Shown in pieces: positions 8,863 through 18,000 of a DNA stretch of 64,000 nucleotides. The DNA is from Pseudomonas knackmussii B13. GTDB taxonomy: Bacteria; Pseudomonadota; Gammaproteobacteria; Pseudomonadales; Pseudomonadaceae. Positions within the stretch are counted from its first letter, which is position 1. The number at the start of each line of letters is the position of its first letter. A program made the translations under genes and the position numbers. Below the pieces are notes generated by a model. That model saw nothing but the letters and a program-made list of their open reading frames with translations. It did not search any database and was not told where the DNA came from. Where the stretch lies: assembly GCF_000689415.1 (NCBI RefSeq), contig NZ_HG322950.1, positions 3,665,501 to 3,729,500 on the forward strand. Reading direction: 5' to 3'.

Positions 8863-10185
8863 TCAGGCTTCCTCGAAGTGCATCTCCGGCGGCTGCTGGC
8901 GGAAACCGCCGGTCAGCAGGCCCAGGTAAATGATGCCAACGGTCAGCCAGGACAGGCCCAGGTAGATCGCCAGGTGGTCGAGGCTGACCATCAGCCAGAG
9001 GTCGGCGACCAGGCCAATCAGCGGGAACACCAGGAACAGCACCAGCTCGCGCGGGCCGCGCTGCTTGCCGCCGATCCAGTAGTGGAAGATCACCGACAGG
9101 TTCACCAGGCTGAAGGCCAGGAAGGCGCCGAAGTTGATGAACGAGGTCGAGGTGGTCACGTCCATCTCCAGCGCCAGCAGGGCCACCACGCTGCACAGCA
9201 CGATGCTGCCCACCGGGGTGCCGAAGCGCTCGCTCAGCGTGCCGAAGAAGGCCTTGGGCAGCACGCCGTCGCGGCCCATGGCGAACAGCAGGCGCGAGGC
9301 GCTGGCCTGGGCCGACAGGCCGGAGGTGAACTGGCCGACGATCAGGCCGATGAGGAAGAGGCTGACGAACAGGTCGCCGCCGATGTTGCGGGCGATCTCG
9401 TAGGCCGCCGAGTCGGCATTCTGGAACTCGATGGACGGGTGCGCGAGCTGCACGAAGTAGCTGGCGGCGATGAAAATGAAGCCGCCGATCAGGGTAATCA
9501 GCAGGATGGCGCGCGGGATGTTCTTGCGCGGCTCATGGGTTTCCTCGGTGAGGGTGCTGACCGCGTCGAAGCCGAGGAACGAATAGCAGGCGATGGCCGC
9601 GCCGCTCATGATCAACGGGAACTGTACGCCGTCCTTGAAGAACGGCTGCAGCGACCACAGCGGCTTGCTCGGATCGCCCAGCACGTAATGCACCGCCAAC
9701 ACGACGAAGGCCGCGAGAACCAGGAACTGCACCAGCATCAGCACGTTGTTGACGCTCTTGGCCAGGTTCAGGCCGATCACGTTGATCGCCGTGGTCACGC
9801 CGATGAAGGCCAGCACCCAGAGCGCCTGCGGCACCGCCGGGAAGGCCGAGTGCAGGTAGGCGGCGCCGATCAGCCAGATGGCCATGGGCAGGAACAGGTA
9901 GTCGAGCAGCACGCCCCAACCGGCGAGGAAGCCCAGTTTCGGGCTGATCGACTTGCGCACATAGGTATAGGCCGAACCGGCCACCGGGAAGGCGGCGGCC
10001 ATGCGCCCGTAGCTGAGCGCGGTGAAGAGCATGGCCACCGAGGCGACCAGGTAGGCCGAGGGCACCAGGCCCTGGGTGGTCTCGGCGAGGATGCCGAAGG
10101 TGCCGAGCACGATGATCGGGGTCATGTAGGCGATGCCGAAAAGCACCACCGAACCCAGGGACAGCGTCCGCTTGAGTCGAGCCAT
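8863..10185 (-). CDS. APC family amino acid/polyamine permease
   Basis: A 440-residue permease with about twelve membrane segments, starting MARLKRTLSLGSVVLFGIAY. It carries the APC signature near the first helix (IAYMTPIIVLGTFG) and the conserved GFDAVSTLTEETHEPRKNIP segment near the middle. It most resembles putrescine/amino-acid permeases such as PuuP, but the substrate is not certain. Upstream on the same strand is a carbon-nitrogen hydrolase (gap about 150 bases). The pair, with a divergent LuxR regulator, suggests uptake and hydrolysis of an amide- or amine-containing compound; this is inference. Confidence 0.88.
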   Translation of the reverse strand: MARLKRTLSLGSVVLFGIAYMTPIIVLGTFGILAETTQGLVPSAYLVASVAMLFTALSYGRMAAAFPVAGSAYTYVRKSISPKLGFLAGWGVLLDYLFLPMAIWLIGAAYLHSAFPAVPQALWVLAFIGVTTAINVIGLNLAKSVNNVLMLVQFLVLAAFVVLAVHYVLGDPSKPLWSLQPFFKDGVQFPLIMSGAAIACYSFLGFDAVSTLTEETHEPRKNIPRAILLITLIGGFIFIAASYFVQLAHPSIEFQNADSAAYEIARNIGGDLFVSLFLIGLIVGQFTSGLSAQASASRLLFAMGRDGVLPKAFFGTLSERFGTPVGSIVLCSVVALLALEMDVTTSTSFINFGAFLAFSLVNLSVIFHYWIGGKQRGPRELVLFLVFPLIGLVADLWLMVSLDHLAIYLGLSWLTVGIIYLGLLTGGFRQQPPEMHFEEA

Positions 10186-10334
10186 TACTGATTACTCCGA
10201 GTTGTGGTTGTTATGGCAGAGTCGAAATCGACGCGTGCAAGAGCAGCACCCCTCACCCAGGGCGCTGCTGGCGGGGAAGCTCCCGCCTGTTTCTTTTCGG
10301 AAGATCGCTGGCGCGGCCCTGCGCCTTCCGGGGC

Positions 10335-11153
10335 TCAGCCCGGAATCAGCAGCTCGCGGCGGCCATCGGCGTGCTCGCGCAGCTCGCCCGGCAGGACGAA
10401 GCGGCGTTCGGCGAGGTAGCTGTAGTCGCGGCGCGCCTGTTGCAGGCGCTCCAGGTCCAGCTCGACGATCTGCCGGCATTCCTCGCGGCCGGCCTCGCAG
10501 ATCAGCTGCCCGTACGGGTCGACCACCGCGCTGCCGCCGGCGAATACCAGGCCGTCGTCGCCTTCGCCGACACGGTTGACCATCACCGCGTAGGCCTGGT
10601 TTTCCATGGCCCGGCCCATGATCGCGGTGCGGTGGGTGGGGCCGTAGGGGTCCATGTTGCCGTTGGTCACCAGGATCAGCTCGGCGCCGAGTTGGCCGAG
10701 GGCGCGGGCGGACTCGGGGAATTCGATGTCGAAGCAGATCACGATGCCCACGCGGATGCCGTTCCACAGGCAGGTGGCGTAGCGGTCGCCGGGGGTGAAG
10801 ATGCCGCGGTCCGACGCCCACAGGTGCGTCTTGCGGTACTTCAGGGCGATGCCTTCGGGGGTGATCAGCAGCGTGGTGTTGTAGAAGCGCCCGTCAGCGG
10901 CCTCGGCGAAGCCAACGACGACGGAAATGTTCTTCTCTCGTGCGGCGCGCTGCACGGCCTGCACGCTCGGGCCGTCGATGGGCTCGGCGACCGCGGCGAT
11001 GTTGTCCTGGGTGGGGAAGCCGGTCAGCTGGGTCTCGGGGAACACCACCAGCTGGCTGTCGGCAGCACAGGCGTGGATCGCCTCCAGGGTTCGGGCCAGG
11101 TTCCAGGCCACATCGCCATCACGGCCGGCCAGTTGCACGAGTTCGACTTTCAT
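10335..11153 (-). CDS. Carbon-nitrogen hydrolase (nitrilase superfamily amidase)
   Basis: A 272-residue enzyme with the complete nitrilase-superfamily triad: E40 (VVFPETQLTG), K108 (LKYRKTHLW) and C140 (VGIVICFDIEFPE). This superfamily hydrolyses amide, carbamoyl or nitrile bonds; the sequence around the cysteine fits aliphatic amidases or N-carbamoyl amidohydrolases better than true nitrilases. The start at 11153 has GAGGAAG upstream. It is divergent from the LuxR regulator at 11302 and followed by the permease. The substrate is unknown. Confidence 0.9.
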   Translation of the reverse strand: MKVELVQLAGRDGDVAWNLARTLEAIHACAADSQLVVFPETQLTGFPTQDNIAAVAEPIDGPSVQAVQRAAREKNISVVVGFAEAADGRFYNTTLLITPEGIALKYRKTHLWASDRGIFTPGDRYATCLWNGIRVGIVICFDIEFPESARALGQLGAELILVTNGNMDPYGPTHRTAIMGRAMENQAYAVMVNRVGEGDDGLVFAGGSAVVDPYGQLICEAGREECRQIVELDLERLQQARRDYSYLAERRFVLPGELREHADGRRELLIPG

Positions 11154-11301
11154 TCGGCTTCCTCGGTTTCTTGTCTTGCAGTGACCGGGCGGGGCAAAAG
11201 GCTCAGAATGCGCCGGCCGGTGTCAGGCATGCGGCGAGTATGCGGCTCGCCCGGGCGCCGGAGTAATTACGCCCACGTGGTAACCCAACAGGGGTAGAGG
11301 C

Positions 11302-12087
11302 ATGAACCTTTCGCTGCAGGACATCGCCTGGCACCGCTCGGTCGGGCAGCTGATCGAGAGCCTGGACCAGCCCAACTTCTGGCTCTCCCTGGTGCGCCTG
11401 CTCGGGGAGTATGTGCCTTTCGACAGCTGGGTGGTCCTGCTCTTCAGCAGCGGCCGGCCGCAGGTGTTCGCCGAATGCCCGGGCGAGGACGGCGGCCCCG
11501 ATCCGCTGTTCCAGGACTACCTCAAGGGCCTCTACCTGCTCGACCCCTTCTACATCGCCAGCCGCGAGCATCCGCGCAGCGGCCTGCAGCGCCTGGCCGA
11601 CGTGGCCCCGGAATGCTTCGAGCAGACCGACTACTACCAGCGCTACTTCCGCCTCAACGTGGTCGCCGACGAGGTGCAGTTCAACGTCCAGCTCGATGGC
11701 GAGCGCACCCTCTGCCTGTCGCTGGGCAGCAAGGGCCGCTTCAACCCCGAACAGATCGCCCTGCTCGACCTGGTCCGCCCCTGGGTGAGCAGCCTGATGC
11801 GCCAGCGCATGGCCTTCGAGCGCGAACTGCTGGAAAGCGCGGTAGCCCCGGCGCCGCGCTGGCAAAGCCGCCTGGAAGAAACCGTCGAACGCCTGGAAAC
11901 CCCGCTGACCGCCCGCGAGCTGGAAGTGGGCCGGCTGATGCTCAGCGGCTGCTCGAGCAAGGAGATCGCCCGCAAGCTGACGATCTCGGCGGAGACCGTG
12001 AAGGTCCACCGCAAGCACATGTACAGCAAGCTGGGGATCAAGTCGCAGTCGGAACTGTTCTCGCTGTTCCTGCAGGCGCAGGCCTGA
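11302..12087 (+). CDS. LuxR family transcriptional regulator
   Basis: A 261-residue regulator. The C-terminal 65 residues are a LuxR/FixJ helix-turn-helix (LTARELEVGRLMLSGCSSKE, then TVKVHRKHMYSKLGIKSQSE). The N-terminal 180 residues have no clear receiver or acyl-homoserine-lactone motif and may be a ligand-sensing domain of its own. It is divergent from the carbon-nitrogen hydrolase across a 148-base intergenic region and lies 110 bases upstream of the L-serine dehydratase, so either neighbour could be its target. Confidence 0.88.
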   Translation: MNLSLQDIAWHRSVGQLIESLDQPNFWLSLVRLLGEYVPFDSWVVLLFSSGRPQVFAECPGEDGGPDPLFQDYLKGLYLLDPFYIASREHPRSGLQRLADVAPECFEQTDYYQRYFRLNVVADEVQFNVQLDGERTLCLSLGSKGRFNPEQIALLDLVRPWVSSLMRQRMAFERELLESAVAPAPRWQSRLEETVERLETPLTARELEVGRLMLSGCSSKEIARKLTISAETVKVHRKHMYSKLGIKSQSELFSLFLQAQA

Positions 12088-12197
12088 TCCGGCGGCGCTC
12101 CCCTGCCACCTGTAGGCGCGGATCTCGTCCTCGAAAAATCCCGCAATCGACCACCCGCCCGATCCGGTCCATGCTTGAAGGCAGGAGGTACACCGCC

Positions 12198-13577
12198 ATG
12201 ACCCTCAGCGTCTTCGACATGTTCAAGCCCGGCGTCGGCCCGTCCAGCTCGCACACCGTGGGGCCCATGCGCGCCACCCGCGAGTTCGTGGAACGCCTGC
12301 GTTCGGACCACCTGCTGCACCGCGTAGCGCGGGTCGAGGTGAACCTCTACGGCTCGCTCAGCGCTACCGGCAAGGGCCATGCCACCGACCGCGCCTGTCT
12401 GATCGGCCTGCTCGGCATCGACCCGGCGTATGCCGACCCGGCAGCGCTGGCGCCGCTGGTCGACGCCATCTTCGCCGAGCACAGCCTGGCCCTGGATGGC
12501 GAACACGTCATCGACTTCAGCCCCGGCCGCGACCTGGTATTCCACGACGGCAGCCTGCCCTCGCACCCCAACGGCATGCACCTGCGTGCCCTGGAGCGCC
12601 ACGGCCACCTGCTCGCCGAACGCACCTGCTACTCGGTGGGCGGCGGCTTCGTGGTCGACGAGGCCGACTTCAACACCGACCGCGCCCTGCCCGACAATCC
12701 CATGCCCCATCCCTTCCACAGCGCCGAGGAACTGCTGCGGCTGTGCCACGCCAATGGTTTCCGGCGCATCAGCGACCTGATGTGGGCCAACGAACGGGCG
12801 CTGCGCAGCGAAGCCGAAATCCACGCCGGCCTCGCGCACATCTGGGCGGAAATGCAGGCCTGCGTGCAGCGCGGCCTGGAAACCGAAGGCACCCTGCCTG
12901 GCGGCCTCAAGGTGCGCCGCCGCGCGCCCATGCTTTACCGCCGGCTCAACGAGGCCGGCAGCGGCAACCTGATCGCCAGCACCCTGGGCGCCATGGACTG
13001 GGTCGACCTCTGGGCCCTGGCGGTGAACGAGGAAAACGCCGCCGGCGGCCGGGTGGTGACGGCGCCAACCAATGGCGCGGCGGGGATTGTCCCGGCGGGG
13101 CTGCACTACTACGCCCACTACCAGCCCGACGCGCCCATGGATGCCATCGAGCGCTACCTGCTCACCGCCGCCGCCATCGGCATACTGTGCAAGCTCAACG
13201 CCTCCATCTCCGGCGCCGAAGTCGGCTGCCAGGGCGAGGTCGGCTCAGCCTGCGCGATGGCCGCCGCCGGGTTGGCAGAGGTTCTCGGCGGCAGCCTGGA
13301 ACAGGTGGAGAACGCCGCGGAAATCGGCCTGGAACACAACCTCGGGCTGACCTGCGACCCGGTCGCCGGGCTGGTCCAGGTGCCCTGCATCGAACGCAAC
13401 GCCATGGCCTCGCTGAAGGCGATCAACGCCGCGCAACTGGCCCTGCGCGGCGACGGCCAGCACCTGGTGTCGCTGGACAAGGCCATCGCCACCCTGCGCG
13501 ACACCGGGCGCGACATGATGGACAAGTACAAGGAAACCTCGAAGGGCGGGCTGGCGGTGAATGTGATTGCGTGCTGA
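12198..13577 (+). CDS. sdaA: L-serine ammonia-lyase (iron-sulfur L-serine dehydratase)
   Basis: A 459-residue single-chain enzyme that converts L-serine to pyruvate and ammonia using a 4Fe-4S cluster. The N-terminus (MTLSVFDMFKPGVGPSSSHT) is the SDH beta domain. Cluster-binding cysteines are visible in the alpha domain (AEVGCQGEVGSAC and GLTCDPVAGLVQVPC). The C-terminus ends with the family tail KYKETSKGGLAVNVIAC, whose terminal cysteine is typical. AGGAGGT precedes the start. Pseudomonads carry two paralogues (sdaA, sdaB) and the neighbourhood does not settle which this is. Confidence 0.93.
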   Translation: MTLSVFDMFKPGVGPSSSHTVGPMRATREFVERLRSDHLLHRVARVEVNLYGSLSATGKGHATDRACLIGLLGIDPAYADPAALAPLVDAIFAEHSLALDGEHVIDFSPGRDLVFHDGSLPSHPNGMHLRALERHGHLLAERTCYSVGGGFVVDEADFNTDRALPDNPMPHPFHSAEELLRLCHANGFRRISDLMWANERALRSEAEIHAGLAHIWAEMQACVQRGLETEGTLPGGLKVRRRAPMLYRRLNEAGSGNLIASTLGAMDWVDLWALAVNEENAAGGRVVTAPTNGAAGIVPAGLHYYAHYQPDAPMDAIERYLLTAAAIGILCKLNASISGAEVGCQGEVGSACAMAAAGLAEVLGGSLEQVENAAEIGLEHNLGLTCDPVAGLVQVPCIERNAMASLKAINAAQLALRGDGQHLVSLDKAIATLRDTGRDMMDKYKETSKGGLAVNVIAC

Positions 13578-13635
13578 GGCGCGCCGATTTCTCACCCGGT
13601 CTTCCCCGCGAATCGCACGGCACGAATGCCAACCC

Positions 13636-13722
13636 CGTAGGGCGAATAACCCCGAAGGGGTTATCCGCCATTTTCGTGGTGGGCGGCGGCGCATAACCGC
13701 GAACGCGGTTATGCGCCCTACG
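13636..13722. repeat. REP/BIME-like inverted repeat pair
   Basis: Two palindromes in opposite orientation: ATAACCCC-gaa-GGGGTTAT and GCGCATAACCGC-gaac-GCGGTTATGCGC. They are framed by CGTAGGGCG at the left and CGCCCTACG at the right. This is the layout of Pseudomonas repetitive extragenic palindromes. The surrounding 13,578-14,139 gap (562 bases) otherwise holds only a degenerate second repeat at about 13,843-13,883 (TTCGCGAGCAAG ... TCGCTCCTACG) and the leader of the next gene; I see no coding region in it. Confidence 0.75.
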
Positions 13723-14139
13723 GCAGATCGGCGCAGGGATTTTCGCGGATGAATCCTGACACCGTCCTCCGGTGCCCACGCCGAACGGCCCCTCTCCCTT
13801 CAGGAAGAGGCCGAAACGCCGGCGCATCTGGTAAACACCGTTCGCGAGCAAGAACCAGGCTTACCCCTCGCTCCTACGAAAACGACACCGCATTGCCAAA
13901 GACGGGCACCTGCATTTTTGCCACAACCGAAACACCCTTTCTCAGCCCCGGCAAATATCGTTAGCTTGCTTTCTTTTTTGCACACTGCGAGCTACCGTCA
14001 ACGCCCTTCATCACTAGAAAGACTTCTGAATATCCGCCGGATCCAACCTCGCCCAGGCGCGTTTGCGCGAGGCCTGCCATGCTCTGTCGTGGCCCTTTCG
14101 GCTCTCCCCACCGTGATTCGTCCGTCGACTGGAGACTCC

Positions 14140-15750
14140 ATGAACCTGTCGCTGCTCAGCCGCTATGCCTTCTTCGCCGCCTGCGTGCTCTTCACCCTGT
14201 TCAGCCTGCCGTTCCTCGGCCATGACTGGGTCTGGCCCTTCACCCTGCTGACCCTCGCCCTCAGCCTGCTCGGCGTCTTCGATCTGCTGCAGGAACCCCA
14301 CGCGGTGCGCCGCAACTACCCGATCCTCGGCAACATCCGCTACCTGGTCGAGGGCATCCGCCCGGAAATCCGCCAGTACCTGCTCGAAGGCGACAACGAC
14401 GCCCTGCCCTTCTCCCGCGCGCAACGGGCGCTGGTCTACTCGCGGGCGAAGAACGAGTCCGCCGACAAGCCCTTCGGCACCCTGATCGACGTCTACCAGT
14501 CCGGCTTCGAGTTCATCGCCCACTCCATCCGCCCGGCGCCGGTGGCCGACCCCTGCACCTTCCGCGTCGACGTCGGCGGCCCGGAGTGCAAGCAGCCGTA
14601 CTCGATCTCGATCTTCAACATCTCGGCCATGAGCTTCGGTGCCCTCAGCGCCAACGCCATCCGCGCGCTGAACAAGGGCGCCAAGCTCGGCAACTTCGCC
14701 CACGACACCGGCGAAGGCAGCATCAGCCCGTACCACCGCGAGAACGGCGGCGACCTGACCTGGGAGCTGGGCAGCGGCTACTTCGGCTGCCGCAACGACG
14801 ACGGCACCTTCAGCGCCGAGCGCTTCGCCAGGCAGGCGAAAGACCCGCAGGTGAAGATGATCGAGATCAAGCTGAGCCAGGGCGCCAAGCCCGGCCACGG
14901 CGGCATCCTGCCCAAGCACAAGGTCACCCCGGAGATCGCCGCCACCCGTGGCGTGCCGATGGGCCAGGACTGCGTGTCGCCCTCGCGCCACAGCGAGTTC
15001 AGCACGCCGAAGGAGCTGCTCGATTTCATCGCCCGCCTGCGTGAGCTGTCCGGTGGCAAGCCGGTGGGCTTCAAGCTGTGCATCGGCCACCCGTGGGAAT
15101 TCATGGGCATCGCCAAGGCCATGCACGAGACCGGCATCCTCCCCGACTTCATCGTCGTCGACGGCAAGGAAGGCGGCACCGGCGCCGCGCCCCTGGAGTT
15201 CACCGACCACATCGGCCTGCCGCTGCGCGAGGGCCTGCTGTTCGTGCACAACACCCTGGTGGGCCTGAACCTGCGCGACAAGATCCGCATCGGCGCCAGC
15301 GGCAAGATCGTCAGCGCCTTCGACATCGCCAGTGTGCTGGCCATGGGCGCCGACTGGGCCAACTCGGCGCGTGGCTTCATGTTCGCCATCGGCTGCATCC
15401 AGTCGCAGAGTTGCCACACCAACAAGTGCCCGACCGGCGTGGCCACCCAGGACCCGCTGCGCCAGCGCGCGCTGGTGGTGCCGGACAAGGCCGAGCGCGT
15501 CTACAACTTCCACCGCAACACCCTCAAGGCGCTGGCCGAGATGGTCGCCGCCGCCGGCATCGAGTGCCCATCGGAACTGGAAGCCAAGCACCTGGTGCGC
15601 CGCGTCTCGGCTACCGAGATCCGCCTGTTCTCGCACCTGCATTACTTCCTCAAGCCCGGCGAACTGCTCTCGGGAAATATCGAGGGCGAGTTCTACGAGC
15701 GCATTTGGCGCATGGCGCGCAGCGACAGCTTCGCTGCCAACGGGGCTTAA
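14140..15750 (+). CDS. FMN-binding glutamate synthase family protein
   Basis: A 536-residue protein with two N-terminal membrane helices (residues about 5-45) followed by a domain like the FMN/iron-sulfur synthase domain of glutamate synthase large subunit. Typical stretches are ISAMSFGALSANAIRALNKG, EIKLSQGAKPGHGGILPKHK and CHTNKCPTGVATQDP; the last contains the three cysteines that bind a 3Fe-4S cluster in GltB. It lacks the amidotransferase domain, so it cannot use glutamine by itself. The physiological reaction is unknown. The frame is open upstream to 13918, but the ATG at 14140 with GGAG is the natural start. Confidence 0.88.
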   Translation: MNLSLLSRYAFFAACVLFTLFSLPFLGHDWVWPFTLLTLALSLLGVFDLLQEPHAVRRNYPILGNIRYLVEGIRPEIRQYLLEGDNDALPFSRAQRALVYSRAKNESADKPFGTLIDVYQSGFEFIAHSIRPAPVADPCTFRVDVGGPECKQPYSISIFNISAMSFGALSANAIRALNKGAKLGNFAHDTGEGSISPYHRENGGDLTWELGSGYFGCRNDDGTFSAERFARQAKDPQVKMIEIKLSQGAKPGHGGILPKHKVTPEIAATRGVPMGQDCVSPSRHSEFSTPKELLDFIARLRELSGGKPVGFKLCIGHPWEFMGIAKAMHETGILPDFIVVDGKEGGTGAAPLEFTDHIGLPLREGLLFVHNTLVGLNLRDKIRIGASGKIVSAFDIASVLAMGADWANSARGFMFAIGCIQSQSCHTNKCPTGVATQDPLRQRALVVPDKAERVYNFHRNTLKALAEMVAAAGIECPSELEAKHLVRRVSATEIRLFSHLHYFLKPGELLSGNIEGEFYERIWRMARSDSFAANGA

Positions 15751-15838
15751 GGAGGCCTTAAGGCGCAGGCCAGAGGCTCTCGCGGCCCAATCGGGCGTTG
15801 CCGGATGCAACGCCCGCCTGTTCCGGAGCCTCCTGCGC

Positions 15839-16423
15839 ATGTCCACCGAATACGAAGTCCACGGCCCCCACGACCACGCCGTCGAACACTCCCTTCATCA
15901 CCCCAAGCGCGACCGCCTGACCGGCAGCATGGCAGTCGCCACCGCGATACTCGCCACCCTCGGCGCGGTCTTCGCCTACCAGAGCGGCTCCACCGAGAGC
16001 CTGGCGCTCTACTACAAGAACGCCGAGGCAGTAGCCAAGACCGAGGCGGCCAACCAGTGGGGCTACTACCAGGCCAAGGGCGAGAAGCAGAACCTCGCCG
16101 AGTTGGGCGCGACCCTGTCCGCTGGCGACGCGCAGAAAGTCGAGCACTTCGAGCAAGAGAGGCAGAAGTACGCGCTGCAGAAACAGCAGATCCGCGCCCA
16201 GGCCGAACAGCAGGAGCGCGAGGTGGCGCACAACGAGGCGCTCAGCGAGCAAGCCCTGCACCAGCACCACCGCTGGGCCCAGGGCATGCTGCTGGTCCAG
16301 GTGGCGATTTCCCTGGCCGCCATCTGCTTGCTGACCCGCCGTCGCTGGGTGCAGCTGGCGACCTACGCCGTGGCCGCCGCCGGCACGCTGGTGGGCGCGT
16401 CCGCCCTGCTGCACCTGGGCTAG
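15839..16423 (+). CDS. DUF4337 family membrane protein
   Basis: A 194-residue protein with a His-rich N-terminus (VHGPHDHAVEHSLHHPKRDR). One membrane helix around residues 30-48 carries the AVFAYQSG segment typical of DUF4337. A long charged helical region (about 60-140, probably coiled coil) follows, then two C-terminal membrane helices. Function is unknown. It starts 89 bases after the glutamate-synthase-like gene, in the same direction. Family assignment is from the overall layout and the N-terminal motif. Confidence 0.75.
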   Translation: MSTEYEVHGPHDHAVEHSLHHPKRDRLTGSMAVATAILATLGAVFAYQSGSTESLALYYKNAEAVAKTEAANQWGYYQAKGEKQNLAELGATLSAGDAQKVEHFEQERQKYALQKQQIRAQAEQQEREVAHNEALSEQALHQHHRWAQGMLLVQVAISLAAICLLTRRRWVQLATYAVAAAGTLVGASALLHLG

Positions 16424-16499
16424 CCGGCCTGCACAAATCTTCCAGACAGGCGCGCGCCGCGGAGTATCCTGACCTGCTCGCGGATTGCGGAGGCGCGCC

Positions 16500-17336
16500 A
16501 TGCCCGGCGACAACTGGATCGACCTGCTGCAGGATGCCGACACCGGCATCGAGACGCTGCGCGCGCACTTCAAGGGCCACGCCTACGATCCGCACTGGCA
16601 CGACAGCTACCTGATCGGCTTCACCGAAACCGGCGTGCAGCAGTTCCGCTGCCGCCAGCAGCGCAACGTCAGCACGCCGGGCAAGGTGTTCTTCCTCGAG
16701 CCCGGCGACATCCACGACGGCGACGCGCCCACCGAGGGCGGCTTCACCTATCGCATGCTCTACATCGACCCGCAGTGGCTGGATCGCGAACTGGGCGCGC
16801 TCTTCGAGGACGTGCCCAGCGGCTTCCAGCTGAGCGTGCCGCAGATCCTCTTCGACGACTCGCGGTTGGCCGCCGGCATCGACGCCGCCTTCCAGGCCGT
16901 GCACGGGCGCGACCTGCGCATCGTCCGCCAGGCCGCCCTCGACGAGTTGCTCGGCGGGCTGACCCGCCGCCTGCAATGGCGCAAGCGCATCGACGACAAC
17001 CCGCGACTGCCGATGGTGGCGTTGCGCGCGCGGGACTACCTTCACGCCAACCTGATGCGCGACATCGACCTCGACGACCTGGCGCGCGCCGCCGGCTGCG
17101 ACCGCTTCCGCCTCAGCCGCGCCTTCAAGGAGGCCTTCGGCCTGCCGCCGCATGCCTACCTGATCCAGCTGCGCCTGGCCCGCGCGCGCCAGTTGCTCGG
17201 CCGCGGACTGGCGCCGGCGCAGGTCGCCGCCGACCTCGGTTTCGCCGATCAGAGTCACCTCGGCCGCTGGTTCCGCCGCGCCTACGGGGTCACCCCGGCC
17301 TACTACCGCACGCGCTGCTCAAAGCTTCCAGACTGA
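16500..17336 (+). CDS. AraC family transcriptional regulator (AraC_binding cupin + HTH)
   Basis: A 278-residue regulator. Residues 10-95 are a cupin-type ligand-binding arm (HAYDPHWHDSYLIGFTETG and LEPGDIHDGDAP). The last 100 residues are the double helix-turn-helix (IDLDDLARAAGCDRFRLSR and QVAADLGFADQSHLGRWFRR). Such AraC proteins are often encoded beside a LysE/EamA exporter that they control, and a LysE-type exporter follows here 51 bases downstream. The ATG at 16500 with GCGGAGG is the start; the in-frame TTG at 16485 is rejected. Confidence 0.92.
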   Translation: MPGDNWIDLLQDADTGIETLRAHFKGHAYDPHWHDSYLIGFTETGVQQFRCRQQRNVSTPGKVFFLEPGDIHDGDAPTEGGFTYRMLYIDPQWLDRELGALFEDVPSGFQLSVPQILFDDSRLAAGIDAAFQAVHGRDLRIVRQAALDELLGGLTRRLQWRKRIDDNPRLPMVALRARDYLHANLMRDIDLDDLARAAGCDRFRLSRAFKEAFGLPPHAYLIQLRLARARQLLGRGLAPAQVAADLGFADQSHLGRWFRRAYGVTPAYYRTRCSKLPD

Positions 17337-17387
17337 GCGCGCGCCGCCGGCGAGGATGCAAGCTCCCCTCGCACTCGGAGCCTTTCC

Positions 17388-17996
17388 ATGATCCCCGCCC
17401 TGCAGCAGTGGCTGCCCTTCCTGCTCTTCGCCTTCGTCGCCGCCATCACCCCCGGGCCGACCAACCTGCTGATCTTCAGCAACAGCGCACGGCATGGCTG
17501 GCGTGCAGCGCTGCCGATCATCCTGGGCGGCTGTGTCGGCGCGGCGTTGATGGTGTTGCTGGTGGGATGTGGGGTAGGCGAACTGCTCGTTCGGCTACCG
17601 CAAGTGCAGGGCGTCATGGCCGCCGCCGGCGTGCTCTGGCTGACCTGGCTGGCCTGGCAGATCTGGAACAGCCCGCTAAAGGGCCTGGAAGGCGGCGAGC
17701 CCACGCGGCGCATGGGCCTGTTCGATGCGCTCAGCCTGCAACTGGTGAATCCGAAGAACTGGACGGTGGGGCTGGCGGTGATCGGCGTCTATGCCGGGCA
17801 CGGCGACGATCGCCTGCTGCGGGTACAGCTGATGGCGCTGCTGTTCTTCCTGGTGGGTGTGCCCTGCCTGCTGGCATGGGCCGGGCTGGGCGCCGGCAGC
17901 GCGCGCCTGCTGCGTTCGCCGCACGCGCTGCAACGGATGAACCGTGGACTCGCCCTGATCTTGCTGGTGTCCGCCTGGGCCGGGGTGCTGGCCTGA
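17388..17996 (+). CDS. LysE family amino-acid exporter
   Basis: A 202-residue inner-membrane protein with six predicted helices. It carries the LysE/RhtB signature near the N-terminus (FVAAITPGPTNLLIFSNSARHG) and a conserved QLVNPKNWTVGLAVIG in the middle. These proteins export amino acids or small derivatives. It is directly downstream of the AraC regulator, which probably controls it. It converges on the phosphatase gene at 18001 with almost no gap. Confidence 0.9.
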   Translation: MIPALQQWLPFLLFAFVAAITPGPTNLLIFSNSARHGWRAALPIILGGCVGAALMVLLVGCGVGELLVRLPQVQGVMAAAGVLWLTWLAWQIWNSPLKGLEGGEPTRRMGLFDALSLQLVNPKNWTVGLAVIGVYAGHGDDRLLRVQLMALLFFLVGVPCLLAWAGLGAGSARLLRSPHALQRMNRGLALILLVSAWAGVLA

Positions 17997-18000
17997 GAGC

